From Planococcus antarcticus DSM 14505 (lineage in GTDB: Bacteria; Bacillota; Bacilli; Bacillales_A; Planococcaceae): a stretch of 64,000 bases of DNA. Location of the stretch: assembly GCF_001687565.2 (NCBI RefSeq), contig NZ_CP016534.2, forward strand, positions 1,988,501-2,052,500, read 5' to 3'. Below are positions 52,920 through 61,453 of this stretch, piece after piece (within the stretch, counting starts at the first letter, position 1; each line of letters opens with the position of its first letter). The translations under genes and the position numbers were made by a program. The notes below the pieces were generated by a model. The model saw only the letters and a program-made list of their open reading frames with translations. It did not search any database and was not told where the DNA came from.

Positions 52920-52953
52920 TGAATGTAACTTAATTCACATTATGTTACATTCA
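52920..52953. repeat. Hairpin repeat H3
   Basis: 15-bp arms tgaatgtaacttaat with one mismatch and a 4-base loop, 27 bases after the stop of the split 52981 gene. Confidence 0.8.
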
Positions 52954-52980
52954 GAAGCTTGAATTTAAATAATTATGAAC

Positions 52981-53227
52981 TTAATCTTCTGAAGGATATT
53001 GAAATTGAGGGTTAATGCACATCATGATAGATATAATGGCATTGTTATAACCTGACAGTTTATCGACTTCTCCTTCATCATTAAATTCCTCTTCTTCAAA
53101 TTTTTCAAATTGATCAGCCAGTTTCCGTATAACATTGAGATACTTATTTGTAAATTCATCTTCAGCCATTTCCTTAACATCTGTCGACATCTCGTTCAAA
53201 GCCAACAATGATCCTTCGTTGTAAGTT
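52981..53227 (-). pseudogene. Hypothetical gene split by IS21, 3' part
   Basis: Joins to 55673-55779 when the IS is removed with one TSD copy. The restored protein of about 115 residues reads ...RKDFETYNEGSLLALNEMST... and ends in an acidic helical part (QFEKFEEEEFNDEGEVDKL). Not recognised. The remaining 3' part could start at an internal codon but has no visible ribosome site. Confidence 0.75.
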
Positions 53228-53352
53228 TGTAAACGCTAATATAAAAGTTGACCACTTGAAGGGGTTTCGCTCACCAAAAAGTTGACCACCTTTATCATAT
53301 ATCCCGTATCATTATGTTTGTCTAGAACAAGCATGATATGGGAGGAAAAGGA

Positions 53353-54864
53353 ATGATAAAGATGGCTAATATTGAGCTTATCAGAAAACTTCATTATGTG
53401 GAAAAAAGATCAATCCGGCAGTTATCAAAAGACTTGGGGTACTCACGACAGACGATTCGGAAAGCATTGGAACAGAACGAGATTCCTCGCTATACCCGAA
53501 CCGCACCCATCAAAAGGCCGGCGATCGACGCCGTCAAACCGTTGATTTTTCAGTGGATGCAGGAAGACCAAACAGCCCCTTTGAAGCAGCGCCACTCGGC
53601 TGCACAAATCTATCGCCGCCTTGTGAACGAATACCAATTCACCGGTGGTGAATCGACGGTCCGCCATTTTGTTCGGCAGGTCAAGCAGGAGTGGGATTTA
53701 CTGGCGCCACCCTCTTCCATTCCGTTGGAATTTCAAGCCGGTGAATTCGCCCAATTCGATTGGGGAGAAGTCATCATCGAATTGAATGGCAGCGAGATCA
53801 AATGCATGCTCTTTTGCATACGGCTTTTGTATAGCCGGAAAATCTTTGTGAAAGTATTTCCCCACCAGCGTCAGGAAGCGTTATTCCAGGGGCACCTTGA
53901 TGCGTTCAATTATTTCGGTGGTGTGCCGAAGACGATTGTGTATGACAATATGAAGACGGCGGTCAAAAAAGTGTTGGAAGGGACGAAGCGGGAAGAGCAA
54001 GAAGCGTTCATCGCATTTCGTTCGGCCTTTTTGTTCGATGCCCAATTTTGTGCACCGGCAAAAGGAAATGAAAAGGGGCAGGTGGAGAAGCTGGTACAAA
54101 CAGCGAGAGCGCAATTTCTAGTGCCTGTCCCCAAAGTAACCAGTTTGGAAGAGCTGAATGATCACCTAAAAATGTGTTGCGATCGTTACGACCTACATAA
54201 AGTACCGAATTCAGCTGATTTAGTGCACCAACGGTTCACGGAGGAAAAAGCACTTCTCCTGCCGATTCTCAGTCGATTTGACTGTGCGCGCCGTGTTGGG
54301 GTAAACATTAACACGCTGGCATTGGTGAATTTCGAGACCAACCGGTATTCCGTCCCGACCCGTTATTCCGGCAGGAAGGATGCTTTTCTGTATGCGTACG
54401 TCGATAAAATCATCATCAAAATCGACGGAGAAACGATTGCGGAACACGAGCGTCTCTACACACAGCGCGGAGAATTGTTGGACATTGACCATTACCTGGA
54501 TGAACTGGAGAGAAAGCCACGTGCCATCCCTTTCGCACGCCCGTTGAAAAAGAACACACTGCCCGCCTCTTATCAGTCGTTTTACCGGGAAACCAACCTG
54601 CGGTATGGTCATGGAAAAGAACTGATTCGTGTGTTGAAGCTGCATCGGGATTATCCAGCTTCGGCAGTCGAGAACGCCGTCCGCCAAAGTGTGGAGAAAC
54701 AGTTATTCACGTGCGATGCGGTCAAACAATTTCTCTATCAAACCTTGCATCCGGCACTTGCGAACCCCTTGCCGATGATGTACGAAGTCACGGAAAGCAT
54801 TCGCGTAAAACCTCCTGCACTCGGAGACTACAATGAATTATTGAAGGGCGGTATCTATCATTGA
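53353..54864 (+). CDS. istA: IS21 transposase IstA (element 2)
   Basis: About 503 residues from ATG 53353 (GGAGG seven bases upstream). Helix-turn-helix RSIRQLSKDLGYSRQTIRKALE, rve core FAQFDWGEVII (D), TIVYDNMKTAVKK (D), and PAKGNEKGQVEKLVQTAR (E). Intact; the stop overlaps the istB start by four bases. Confidence 0.93.
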   Translation: MIKMANIELIRKLHYVEKRSIRQLSKDLGYSRQTIRKALEQNEIPRYTRTAPIKRPAIDAVKPLIFQWMQEDQTAPLKQRHSAAQIYRRLVNEYQFTGGESTVRHFVRQVKQEWDLLAPPSSIPLEFQAGEFAQFDWGEVIIELNGSEIKCMLFCIRLLYSRKIFVKVFPHQRQEALFQGHLDAFNYFGGVPKTIVYDNMKTAVKKVLEGTKREEQEAFIAFRSAFLFDAQFCAPAKGNEKGQVEKLVQTARAQFLVPVPKVTSLEELNDHLKMCCDRYDLHKVPNSADLVHQRFTEEKALLLPILSRFDCARRVGVNINTLALVNFETNRYSVPTRYSGRKDAFLYAYVDKIIIKIDGETIAEHERLYTQRGELLDIDHYLDELERKPRAIPFARPLKKNTLPASYQSFYRETNLRYGHGKELIRVLKLHRDYPASAVENAVRQSVEKQLFTCDAVKQFLYQTLHPALANPLPMMYEVTESIRVKPPALGDYNELLKGGIYH

Positions 54865-55613
54865 ATGAGCATCATTTCCAGCTGGAAGATTACTTAAAAC
54901 GGTTGCGCCTCCCGGCCATCCGAGCGCAACTGGATGTCTATCTCCGGGAAGCCAACGAACAACAGATGACCTATGAATCCTTTCTGTACCACCTTCTTCA
55001 ACTGGAGGTAGCGGAAAGGGAAATCAAACGGAAGGAACTGGCGCGCAAGCAAGCCAGGTTCCCCGTCGAAAAGACCTTAGCCGATTTCTATTTTGAGCGT
55101 GCGCCCCATGTACCCAAAAGAAAAGTATTGGAAATTGCCGAAGGCAATTATATTTACGATAAACGCAACGTCCTCATGATCGGGAATTCGGGGACCGGCA
55201 AAACCCACATCATGATTGGATTGGCGCAGATCGCGATTGAAAAAGGCTATAAGGTCAGGTATTATACCGCAGCCGGGCTAGCCAACGAAATCATGGAAGC
55301 ACAAGACGAAAAAAAGCTTCTCCAACTTGAAAAGAAATGGTTAGCAGCCGATTTGGTTTTGGTCGATGAATTGGGGTATATTCCGTACCATAAAAGAGCC
55401 GCCGAATTGATGTTTCAATTTTTCTCCAGCCGTTACGAAAAAGGCAGCATGATCATCACCAGCAACCGGGAATTCAACAAATGGAACGAAGTCTTCCACG
55501 ATGATCAGATGACCGCCGTCTTGTTGGATCGACTCACGCACAAAGCGCATATCCTCGATATGAACGGGGAGAGTTATCGTTTACGAGAGACCTTGGAGTC
55601 CAGGTCGATCTAA
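54861..55613 (+). CDS. istB: IS21 helper ATPase IstB (element 2)
   Basis: 250 residues from TTG 54861, in ATTGA overlap with istA. Walker A MIGNSGTGKTHIMIGLA, Walker B LVLVDELGYIP, sensor SMIITSNREFNKW and RLTHKAHILDMNGESYRLRET. Intact. Confidence 0.93.
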   Translation: MNEHHFQLEDYLKRLRLPAIRAQLDVYLREANEQQMTYESFLYHLLQLEVAEREIKRKELARKQARFPVEKTLADFYFERAPHVPKRKVLEIAEGNYIYDKRNVLMIGNSGTGKTHIMIGLAQIAIEKGYKVRYYTAAGLANEIMEAQDEKKLLQLEKKWLAADLVLVDELGYIPYHKRAAELMFQFFSSRYEKGSMIITSNREFNKWNEVFHDDQMTAVLLDRLTHKAHILDMNGESYRLRETLESRSI

Positions 55614-55672
55614 GTAGAGGGTGGTCAACTTTTATATGAGCGACCTGGTCAACTTTTGGCTTGACGTTTACA

Positions 55673-55779
55673 TAAGTTTCAAAGTCTTTTCTATCGAATA
55701 TAGTATTTGTTTTAGTGAAGTGGATTTGCCTTTCAATAATATCTAGCAAAGTAAATTCTGCCAGTTTTTTGTTGTTCAT
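55673..55779 (-). pseudogene. Hypothetical gene split by IS21, 5' part
   Basis: Encodes NNKKLAEFTLLDIIERQIHF and IFDRKDFETY behind a GGAGG site, running into the IS. It is the start of the gene whose end is at 52981-53227. Confidence 0.8.
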
Positions 55780-55833
55780 CTGAATTCCCTCCTAGTTTCT
55801 TCAAGTATGTATTGTCTTTTATAAGATAATTCT

Positions 55834-55871
55834 TTTGAATGTAACTTAACTGCACTTAAGTTACATTCAAA
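55834..55871. repeat. Hairpin repeat H4
   Basis: Perfect 16-bp arms tttgaatgtaacttaa with a 6-base loop, two bases beyond the stop of the minus-strand MerR-like pseudogene. Confidence 0.85.
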
Positions 55872-55873
55872 TC

Positions 55874-56419
55874 CTAGTCTTTGCCCCCAAATTTCCACTT
55901 GTATTTTGCCGGGGCATTTTTCAATTCGTCCAGATCGCTCTGCAGCTGCTGGACGATGGCCACAAGCTGTTCTTCCCGTTCCTGACTCTTTTTCAATTCG
56001 TTTTTCATGTCCCTAAGGACGTCAGCATAGTCTAGAGGGTTCGGCAATTGAGGTTTCGGCTGCTGTTTCATGAGTCGCTACAGGTCATTGATTTTTGGAT
56101 TCTTCTATATGAGCAATTCAACAAGCTGGTTAAGAAATTGCCAAGCAACTATCAGCTCCGTATCCAGCAGTTTCAATTCTCCTCCAAATCGTTTCTAGCC
56201 ACTTAGTTCGACTTCTTCAAAATTCTTTCGTTTAATCTCATTCACTCGCTATTCATGGATAAGCTGCGTAATTAAAACAATCTGTTTCATCTGGTCTTAG
56301 GTACATCCCCGGTGATAATTCTGCTTAGAGTTTTTATTACTTACCATGCCTTCCCGTTCCCAGAGTTGATGAACTTTAAAATTCATTGCTTTTATAAGTC
56401 AGCTAATTAGAATTCGCAT
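55874..56419 (-). pseudogene. MerR-like plasmid-type DNA-binding gene with six in-frame stops
   Basis: One continuous minus-strand frame of 181 codons from ATG 56419. The N-terminal part fits a MerR-type helix-turn-helix (MNFKVHQLWEREGMVSNKN then DQMKQIVLITQLIHE). The C-terminal 65 residues form an intact coiled coil with a basic aromatic end (LRDMKNELKKSQEREEQLV, YKWKFGG), like DUF3967-type tails. Stops lie at 56399 (TGA), 56297 (TAA), and 56249, 56195, 56105 and 56078 (all TAG), with no frameshift. Every one could come from a C-to-T change (CGA, CAA, CAG). Positions 56420-56719 hold no gene. Confidence 0.65.
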
Positions 56420-56719
56420 ATCCCCACCACTTAAATTTAGCTTTATTGAGTTAAAAACAGCTTTATTTTATGCTTTCTTAAGCTAAAAGATACTTTTTTA
56501 AAGGTATTAATAGAATAAAAAGTAAAAAGGCCCAATTGAGAAATTTATAATTAATAATATATTTTAACAATAGAAAAAATGGTATTAAACCCCTATTTAT
56601 AGCGGGCCCAAACTACTGTAAGGTGATGTGAAAGAAGTAAATTTTCCCCTTTATTTACTATGGCCATAGTCTTTAGGAATTATTTCTTCTTCACTTTTAC
56701 CAGGAAGGAGGTCTTTACA

Positions 56720-56947
56720 ATGTCTGCAGTCTCTACAATGGTTCTATCTTATCAGTTTTCTCTTGAAGAAAAATTTTCAGGTGTGATTGAAAACAAATGG
56801 TTCTGGATGGTCTTTGCTCTTCTTGTCCTTGTTGGTCTATTTGCGTATGCTTTTTATTGTACAAGTCGTGGTTATAGTTTTAATGGAAATGTTAAGCTTA
56901 ACTGGCCAAAGATTTGGCAAATGGGAATTGGCTGTAAAGCCACTTAA
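56720..56947 (+). CDS. 75-residue hydrophobic peptide, candidate peptide precursor
   Basis: ATG 56720 with a very strong AAGGAGGT site. The peptide has a polar N-terminal third (LSYQFSLEEKFSGVIENK), one hydrophobic segment (WFWMVFALLVLVGLFAYAF) and a basic, aromatic C-terminus ending NWPKIWQMGIGCKAT with a cysteine four residues from the end. It is followed by an attenuator-like hairpin and then ABC exporter genes and a membrane protease. This is the layout of bacteriocin or signalling-peptide operons. It could instead be a small membrane subunit of the transporter. Not recognised as a known family. Confidence 0.6.
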   Translation: MSAVSTMVLSYQFSLEEKFSGVIENKWFWMVFALLVLVGLFAYAFYCTSRGYSFNGNVKLNWPKIWQMGIGCKAT

Positions 56948-56959
56948 CTTATATAGGGG

Positions 56960-56985
56960 AAGGGGGTTCTTAGGGCCCCTTTTTA
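56960..56985 (+). terminator. Attenuator-like hairpin between peptide and ABC genes
   Basis: AAGGGG/CCCCTT stem with a 10-base loop and a TTTTT run, 13 bases after the peptide stop and 18 bases before the ABC ATPase start. Such partial terminators let a precursor peptide be made in excess over export genes. Confidence 0.6.
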
Positions 56986-57002
56986 ATTAGGAGAGGATTA
57001 TC

Positions 57003-57719
57003 ATGTTAGAGATTAAAAACTTATCGAAAAAATTTAAACAACAAGTTATTATCGATAATCTAAGTACAAACTTCTCTCAAACAGGAATCACTGTCATTGT
57101 TGGAACTAATGGGAGTGGTAAAACCACTTTGTTGAATATGATTACGAACCTGCTTCAACCAGACTCGGGTCAGATTGTGCTGGATGAATTAAATCCAGGT
57201 AGTCGTGAATATAAATCAAAAATTTTTTATCTCCCATCTGATTTTTATTTACCAGGTTACATGACCGGGAAAGAATATGCTCATTTTGTTTTAAGCCGAT
57301 ACGATACAAGCAATTATAATCAATTACCCAAATTATTAAATCTTTTAGATATGACCCAAAGTCAAAACAAAACGATTGAGTCCTATTCTTTTGGAATGAA
57401 AAAGAAAATCCAAATTGCAGTTGCAATTGCTGCCAATACTGATTATATAATTGCAGATGAAATCTTAGGTGGACTAGATTTTGATACCGTGATTCTCGTT
57501 CAAGAAATTTTCGATGCGATTAGCAACAAGAAAAAAATCATCATCGTCTCGCATGAACGTAACACCATTGATCGTTTTCCCGAGGATGTTCGCCTCATGC
57601 GCAAAGGCACACTCACTTCCTTTACAGGATCTCCAGATGAACTAACTAAATTCATTAAGCAGGAGGGCGTCTTACATGACAAACTCATTGAAATTCAAAA
57701 ACATTTTATGCATTCTTAA
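57003..57719 (+). CDS. ABC transporter ATPase
   Basis: 238 residues. Walker A VGTNGSGKTTLLN, a Q-loop region IFYLPSDFYLPGYMTG, signature SYSFGMKKKIQIAVAIA (a divergent LSGGQ), Walker B YIIADEILGGLD and the switch His in VSHERNT. It is of the single-domain class used with separate permeases in lantibiotic-immunity and peptide-resistance exporters. AGGAGAGG precedes ATG 57003. It overlaps the permease gene by 44 bases. Confidence 0.9.
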   Translation: MLEIKNLSKKFKQQVIIDNLSTNFSQTGITVIVGTNGSGKTTLLNMITNLLQPDSGQIVLDELNPGSREYKSKIFYLPSDFYLPGYMTGKEYAHFVLSRYDTSNYNQLPKLLNLLDMTQSQNKTIESYSFGMKKKIQIAVAIAANTDYIIADEILGGLDFDTVILVQEIFDAISNKKKIIIVSHERNTIDRFPEDVRLMRKGTLTSFTGSPDELTKFIKQEGVLHDKLIEIQKHFMHS

Positions 57720-59052
57720 ATTTTTTTATAATGATACGTTTCACGGGATGTTTAACCGCCCATTCTTTAAGAGCAAAGTTAATCGTTATGGATTAATTCT
57801 AATTCTAACCCTTCTTTATCTGGGTTATTTTTACTTAAACATGATCCAACTCGCCACTTTAAGCAAGAATATTCAAGACGTACATAGCACGAATCTCATG
57901 ATTGCAGCAAAAATGACATTGAGTAGCTATTTCAATATTGTCTTAATCTTAAGTGCCTTTTTGTTTATATTAGTTAATTCAACAGTGAGCTTAAATAAGA
58001 ATTCCTTATTTTTCGCCAAAACGCTTCCATTCTCTGAAAAAGAAGTCAGTGTCAGCCAAATGATATTCAAGTTAAGTGTTGCTTTAGCCTTCTTTGAATT
58101 GTTAATTATCATTGTTGCACCAGCCCTCAAACTCATATCGATGAATATCTTTACCGCAGGCCTTGTACTTATAACGCTTCATACGCTGTTCATTGCTAGT
58201 TTTTTTATATTAGAATTGATATACGCTTTCGTCTTAAAAGATACTGCGGGTACGAAAAGACTTTTGTTCACTTTTTCGCTTGATTTTTTGATTATTGTAT
58301 TCGTTACGGTTCATTTGTTAATTACCCGTTTTAAGATAGATGCTTGGACTAGTGTACAAGAAGAATCTATTCTTCAAATGACATTTATCGTTCTCTTCAC
58401 TAGTCTAATGATTGGAACAATTGTTTATCTATTAAATGCTAAATTTTTTGCTAAAGACAATATATACGTCCAATCAGATTACTTCAAACTTGGATTGCCG
58501 GCAATAAATATTGGACTAGCGACCACAATGCCTGCCATTGTGCGGAGTAAAAATTTCCTCTACTTTTGGGCATTGTTGATTGTTATCTCGATTGGTTCAT
58601 TCGTTCAGAACGGGCTGGACAGTACATTCCAATTGTGGCTATTTTCATTACCAGTTCTTGGAATCGTAACGATTACCTATGCAGATGCTACGATTTCCAT
58701 TCGCAAGCTATTCACCATCTACAAAATCAGTCCATTGACAGAACTTGCTTCCTTACTTGGGGTCTCCATCCTCTTGATGTCCCCTGCTCTATATGTAGGA
58801 ATCATAGAGACGCAAAATCTTGACCCTTATATGTATGGCATCAATATCTTCTTTGTCGCAACAATTGCAGGCTTTTTATTTCCCAAGTCGCAAAGTAATA
58901 TCAATGAGACCATCGCATCCGTATTAACATTCGTTATTATCATAATATTATCTGCACTCATCGGCGTTAAAGGAGCTTTATACCCTTCTCTTCTTATACT
59001 TCTGGGTGTTCTCTACGTAATCTTAAAGAAAGAATATGAGGTGGCAAAATGA
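57676..59052 (+). CDS. ABC transporter permease
   Basis: 458 residues with about 12 hydrophobic segments, no signal peptide and no large extracellular domain. An in-frame ATG at 57676 starts it inside the ATPase gene; later starts such as MFNRPFF at about 57751 are possible. No named family is certain; it resembles the large ABC-2-type permeases of Bacillota peptide exporters. Last codons overlap the next gene by four bases. Confidence 0.75.
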   Translation: MTNSLKFKNILCILKFFYNDTFHGMFNRPFFKSKVNRYGLILILTLLYLGYFYLNMIQLATLSKNIQDVHSTNLMIAAKMTLSSYFNIVLILSAFLFILVNSTVSLNKNSLFFAKTLPFSEKEVSVSQMIFKLSVALAFFELLIIIVAPALKLISMNIFTAGLVLITLHTLFIASFFILELIYAFVLKDTAGTKRLLFTFSLDFLIIVFVTVHLLITRFKIDAWTSVQEESILQMTFIVLFTSLMIGTIVYLLNAKFFAKDNIYVQSDYFKLGLPAINIGLATTMPAIVRSKNFLYFWALLIVISIGSFVQNGLDSTFQLWLFSLPVLGIVTITYADATISIRKLFTIYKISPLTELASLLGVSILLMSPALYVGIIETQNLDPYMYGINIFFVATIAGFLFPKSQSNINETIASVLTFVIIIILSALIGVKGALYPSLLILLGVLYVILKKEYEVAK

Positions 59053-59324
59053 AAATCACAAAGTACATTGGAATCGGCACAGTAGTCTGGGCGATTATTT
59101 TCTTAATCGATTACATTTATGAACTGTTTAAAATAACGGAAACAAGTGTGGTTACGACTCTTGCAGGATTACGCATTACAACTGTGATGACTAAGGAAGA
59201 GTTAAATACTTACTTCTCACTCACATGGCAAGCTTTAATCATGTATCTTGTCTTCTTGATTGTTTTTGTTTCGCTTGCCTTACTCATCAACTCAAAAAAG
59301 CGTCTAACAAGCTATGACAACTGA
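59049..59324 (+). CDS. Small two-TM membrane protein
   Basis: 91 residues starting in an ATGA overlap with the permease. TM segments YIGIGTVVWAIIFLIDYIYEL and WQALIMYLVFLIVFVSLALLI flank a loop with LAGLRITTVMTKEE. Not recognised; it may be an accessory subunit or immunity protein. It overlaps the following gene by 11 bases. Confidence 0.6.
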   Translation: MKITKYIGIGTVVWAIIFLIDYIYELFKITETSVVTTLAGLRITTVMTKEELNTYFSLTWQALIMYLVFLIVFVSLALLINSKKRLTSYDN

Positions 59325-59730
59325 AACAGTTGTCATTCTTTTTAGTTACGTCTTTATTGTCATCAGTATTGTTATTCTTCATGAAGCAATTCATTGGATG
59401 TTCGCTCTATTGTTTCGTAGAGTCCCTACTCTCAAATTCGAACATTTTTTTACGCCAGTTATTACTTACAAAAACAATCAATCCGATATACAAAATTTGA
59501 TTATTTCAGCTTCTGCTCCTTTAGGCCTTTTTACTGTAGGTCTTTTAATTGAAGCTGATAGCGGAATACTCGTGTTGATCAAAATAATGTGCTTGGCTAA
59601 TATTTTTAACTTCCTTCCCCTAACAGCGGATGGCCAAGTAATATTGTTATCTCTTCTTAACATGCTTAAAAAAAGGCGAACAGGAAGAACAGATCACTCT
59701 AAAATGCCTCTTCCCAAAAAGCGAAATTGA
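59314..59730 (+). CDS. HExxH membrane metalloprotease-like protein (DUF3267-like)
   Basis: 138 residues with three to four hydrophobic segments. VIVILHEAIHWMFALLFRR contains a HExxH zinc-binding motif inside a TM helix, and FNFLPLTADGQVILLSLL resembles the NxxPxxxxDG motif of site-2-type proteases (with TADG in place of PxxDG). The size suits DUF3267-type zincins. In B. subtilis yydH, a membrane protease in an ABC/peptide operon, is comparable. It would process the peptide or act in immunity; this is inference. Confidence 0.72.
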   Translation: MTTETVVILFSYVFIVISIVILHEAIHWMFALLFRRVPTLKFEHFFTPVITYKNNQSDIQNLIISASAPLGLFTVGLLIEADSGILVLIKIMCLANIFNFLPLTADGQVILLSLLNMLKKRRTGRTDHSKMPLPKKRN

Positions 59731-59862
59731 GTAGATAACCATTAGGAAGAAACAGGAAGCAACAGATTGCTATTTATTTAAATGTCTTTGAGGACAAGAA
59801 ACTACAGTTGAAATTTTTAAGCTACAACTTCGAAAAGAAGTTACAGAAGCATTGATCAAATT

Positions 59863-59900
59863 AAAGAAGATGCTGTACCAAGAGCATCTTCTTTATCTTT
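59863..59900 (+). terminator. Terminator of the peptide/ABC operon
   Basis: 12-bp stem aaagaagatgct with an 8-base loop, followed by a T-rich run. The next 240 bases have no gene. Confidence 0.8.
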
Positions 59901-60206
59901 TCCTAATATGCCATTGGACTTCAGAAAATACCTCTTACATTTTGAGTGATCTGTAGATGTCTTAAATCTTTAAGGGGAAAATGCAAAGAACCAGATTAAA
60001 GCTAAAATGACATAAAGAAAGATTTTTAAGAACACCGAATGCTATTCTTCTATCGATTTATTGATTTTCAAGACCAAATAAAGAACAAAAATGACCAAAA
60101 ACATTTTGGGAATTACAAAATCGTCAGTAGTGGTCTTCTGTCAAGAAAGTGGACACAGAAAAACTGTTCTTTTTCTTCAAAAACCCTATCGCGCTCCGCT
60201 TGATCG

Positions 60207-60254
60207 GACAGCCATGAGAAGCGGTTCAAAAGCGAACCGCTTCTCATGGCTGTC
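60207..60254. repeat. Perfect 21-bp stem-loop at the 3' end of the IS transposase
   Basis: Arms 60207-60227 (starting gacagccatgagaagc) and 60234-60254 are exactly complementary with a 6-base loop. It lies between the orfB stop and the IS end, overlapping neither coding gene. Confidence 0.9.
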
Positions 60255-60260
60255 AAACTG

Positions 60261-61115
60261 TCACGAAACCAATCGTTCTGATATCAGGGATGCGTATTTT
60301 TTTTCATAGTTTTCGGGTGACAAATAACCGAGTGTGGAGTGCCGTCTACGCAAATTATAGAAGTCATCGATGTAATGGCCGATTGCCTTTCGAGCGTCTT
60401 CCCGTGTTCGGAACCGGTGGCGGTAAATCAGCTCTTTCTTAATGGTGGCGTGAAACGATTCGATGCAGGCGTTATCGTACGGATCTCCCTTGCGGCTCAT
60501 GCTGATTTGGAATTCGGCTTTTTTCAAGCACTTAATGTACTCATCGGAACAGTATTGAGAGCCGCGGTCAGAGTGATGGATTGGCTCACCAGTGGGATTT
60601 CGCAAGAGCAGCGCCTCTTGCAGCGCCCCAAGTGGCAGTTCGGTCTTCATCGTGACATCCAGACTCCACCCGATAATCTTGCGCGAGAATAGATCCATTA
60701 CACTCGCCAGATACAACCATCCCTCTAGCGTCCAGATATACGTGATATCGGATACCCAGACCGTATTGGGCTTGTCGACATTAAAACGGCGCTCGAGAAG
60801 ATTTGGGTAAACGAATTGGTGATGGTTGGAATCCGTCGTTGTCACGAATTGTTTTACTGGCAATGCACAGAGTCCTAGCTCTTTCATGTAACGACCCACG
60901 GTTCGTTCGCATATGGAATATCCCTGCGCCTTGAGATCTTCAAGAATGCGCGGGCTACCATAGGTGCCATAGCTCTCATGATACGATTGAGCAATTTTTT
61001 GGAGAAGTTCTTCCCGCAGAATCTGCCGTTCAGTCCGAGTAGCTACGACCAGCTGAGTCCGCCATTTATAGTAGCCGCCTCTGGATACGCCAAGTAAATT
61101 ACACATCATCAACAC
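60261..61115 (-). CDS. IS3 OrfB transposase
   Basis: 284 residues. HTH_21 GTYGSPRILEDLKAQGYSICERTVGRYMKELGL; rve core VWVSDITYIW (D), IHHSDRGSQYCS (D), GDPYDNACIESFHATIKKE (E); C-terminus RRRHSTLGYLSPENYE. Probably translated as an OrfAB fusion through frameshift at the orfA end. Intact. Confidence 0.92.
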   Translation of the reverse strand: MLMMCNLLGVSRGGYYKWRTQLVVATRTERQILREELLQKIAQSYHESYGTYGSPRILEDLKAQGYSICERTVGRYMKELGLCALPVKQFVTTTDSNHHQFVYPNLLERRFNVDKPNTVWVSDITYIWTLEGWLYLASVMDLFSRKIIGWSLDVTMKTELPLGALQEALLLRNPTGEPIHHSDRGSQYCSDEYIKCLKKAEFQISMSRKGDPYDNACIESFHATIKKELIYRHRFRTREDARKAIGHYIDDFYNLRRRHSTLGYLSPENYEKKYASLISERLVS

Positions 61116-61153
61116 GTCGTATTCGTTCCGATGCTCCTGGATGAACGAAAAGA

Positions 61154-61453
61154 TTACGTGCGGCTTTTCATGAAGACATGCATGGCCTTTTTTAAGATTT
61201 CTACTTCATCGTCACGCTCTTTCAGCCGGTTTTCTGTATCCCGCAGCTTCTTCTCCATCTCTGAGAAGGTGACCAGCGGCTCACCCGTTGGATTCGCTAA
61301 ACGCTCTTGCTTTTCCCGATACTCTCTTGCCCATTGCCGCACCGTTGTGGCACTCACGCCGACTTCATAAGCCAGGTCCGTGGCTTTCCGTCCTTCTTTG
61401 ATATGGAGCTTGGCGATATATTCCTTGTATTCGGTCGTTTTGTGTTTACCCAT
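61154..61453 (-). CDS. IS3 OrfA
   Basis: 99 residues from ATG 61453 (AAAGGA upstream). Helix-turn-helix EYIAKLHIKEGRKATDLAYEVGVSATTVRQWAREY and a heptad-type helix (EMEKKLRDTENRLKERDDEVEILKKAM) for multimerisation. Confidence 0.9.
   Translation of the reverse strand: MGKHKTTEYKEYIAKLHIKEGRKATDLAYEVGVSATTVRQWAREYREKQERLANPTGEPLVTFSEMEKKLRDTENRLKERDDEVEILKKAMHVFMKSRT

Larger units (their letters stand above)
53228..55672 (+). mobile_element. IS21-family element 2
   Basis: 2445 bp. Ends TGTAAACGCTAATATAAAAG and, at the right, the complement of TGTAAACGTCAAGCC, with further AGTTGACCA repeats. The 6-bp target duplication TAAGTT is at 53222-53227 and 55673-55678. It is a different IS21 from the one at 27274; proteins and ends are only distantly similar. 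Confidence 0.93.

Noticed and set aside
55874..56071. A separate 65-residue gene starting MKQQPKPQLP
   Set aside because: The frame continues upstream with coding character through several stops, so it is the tail of a longer decayed gene.
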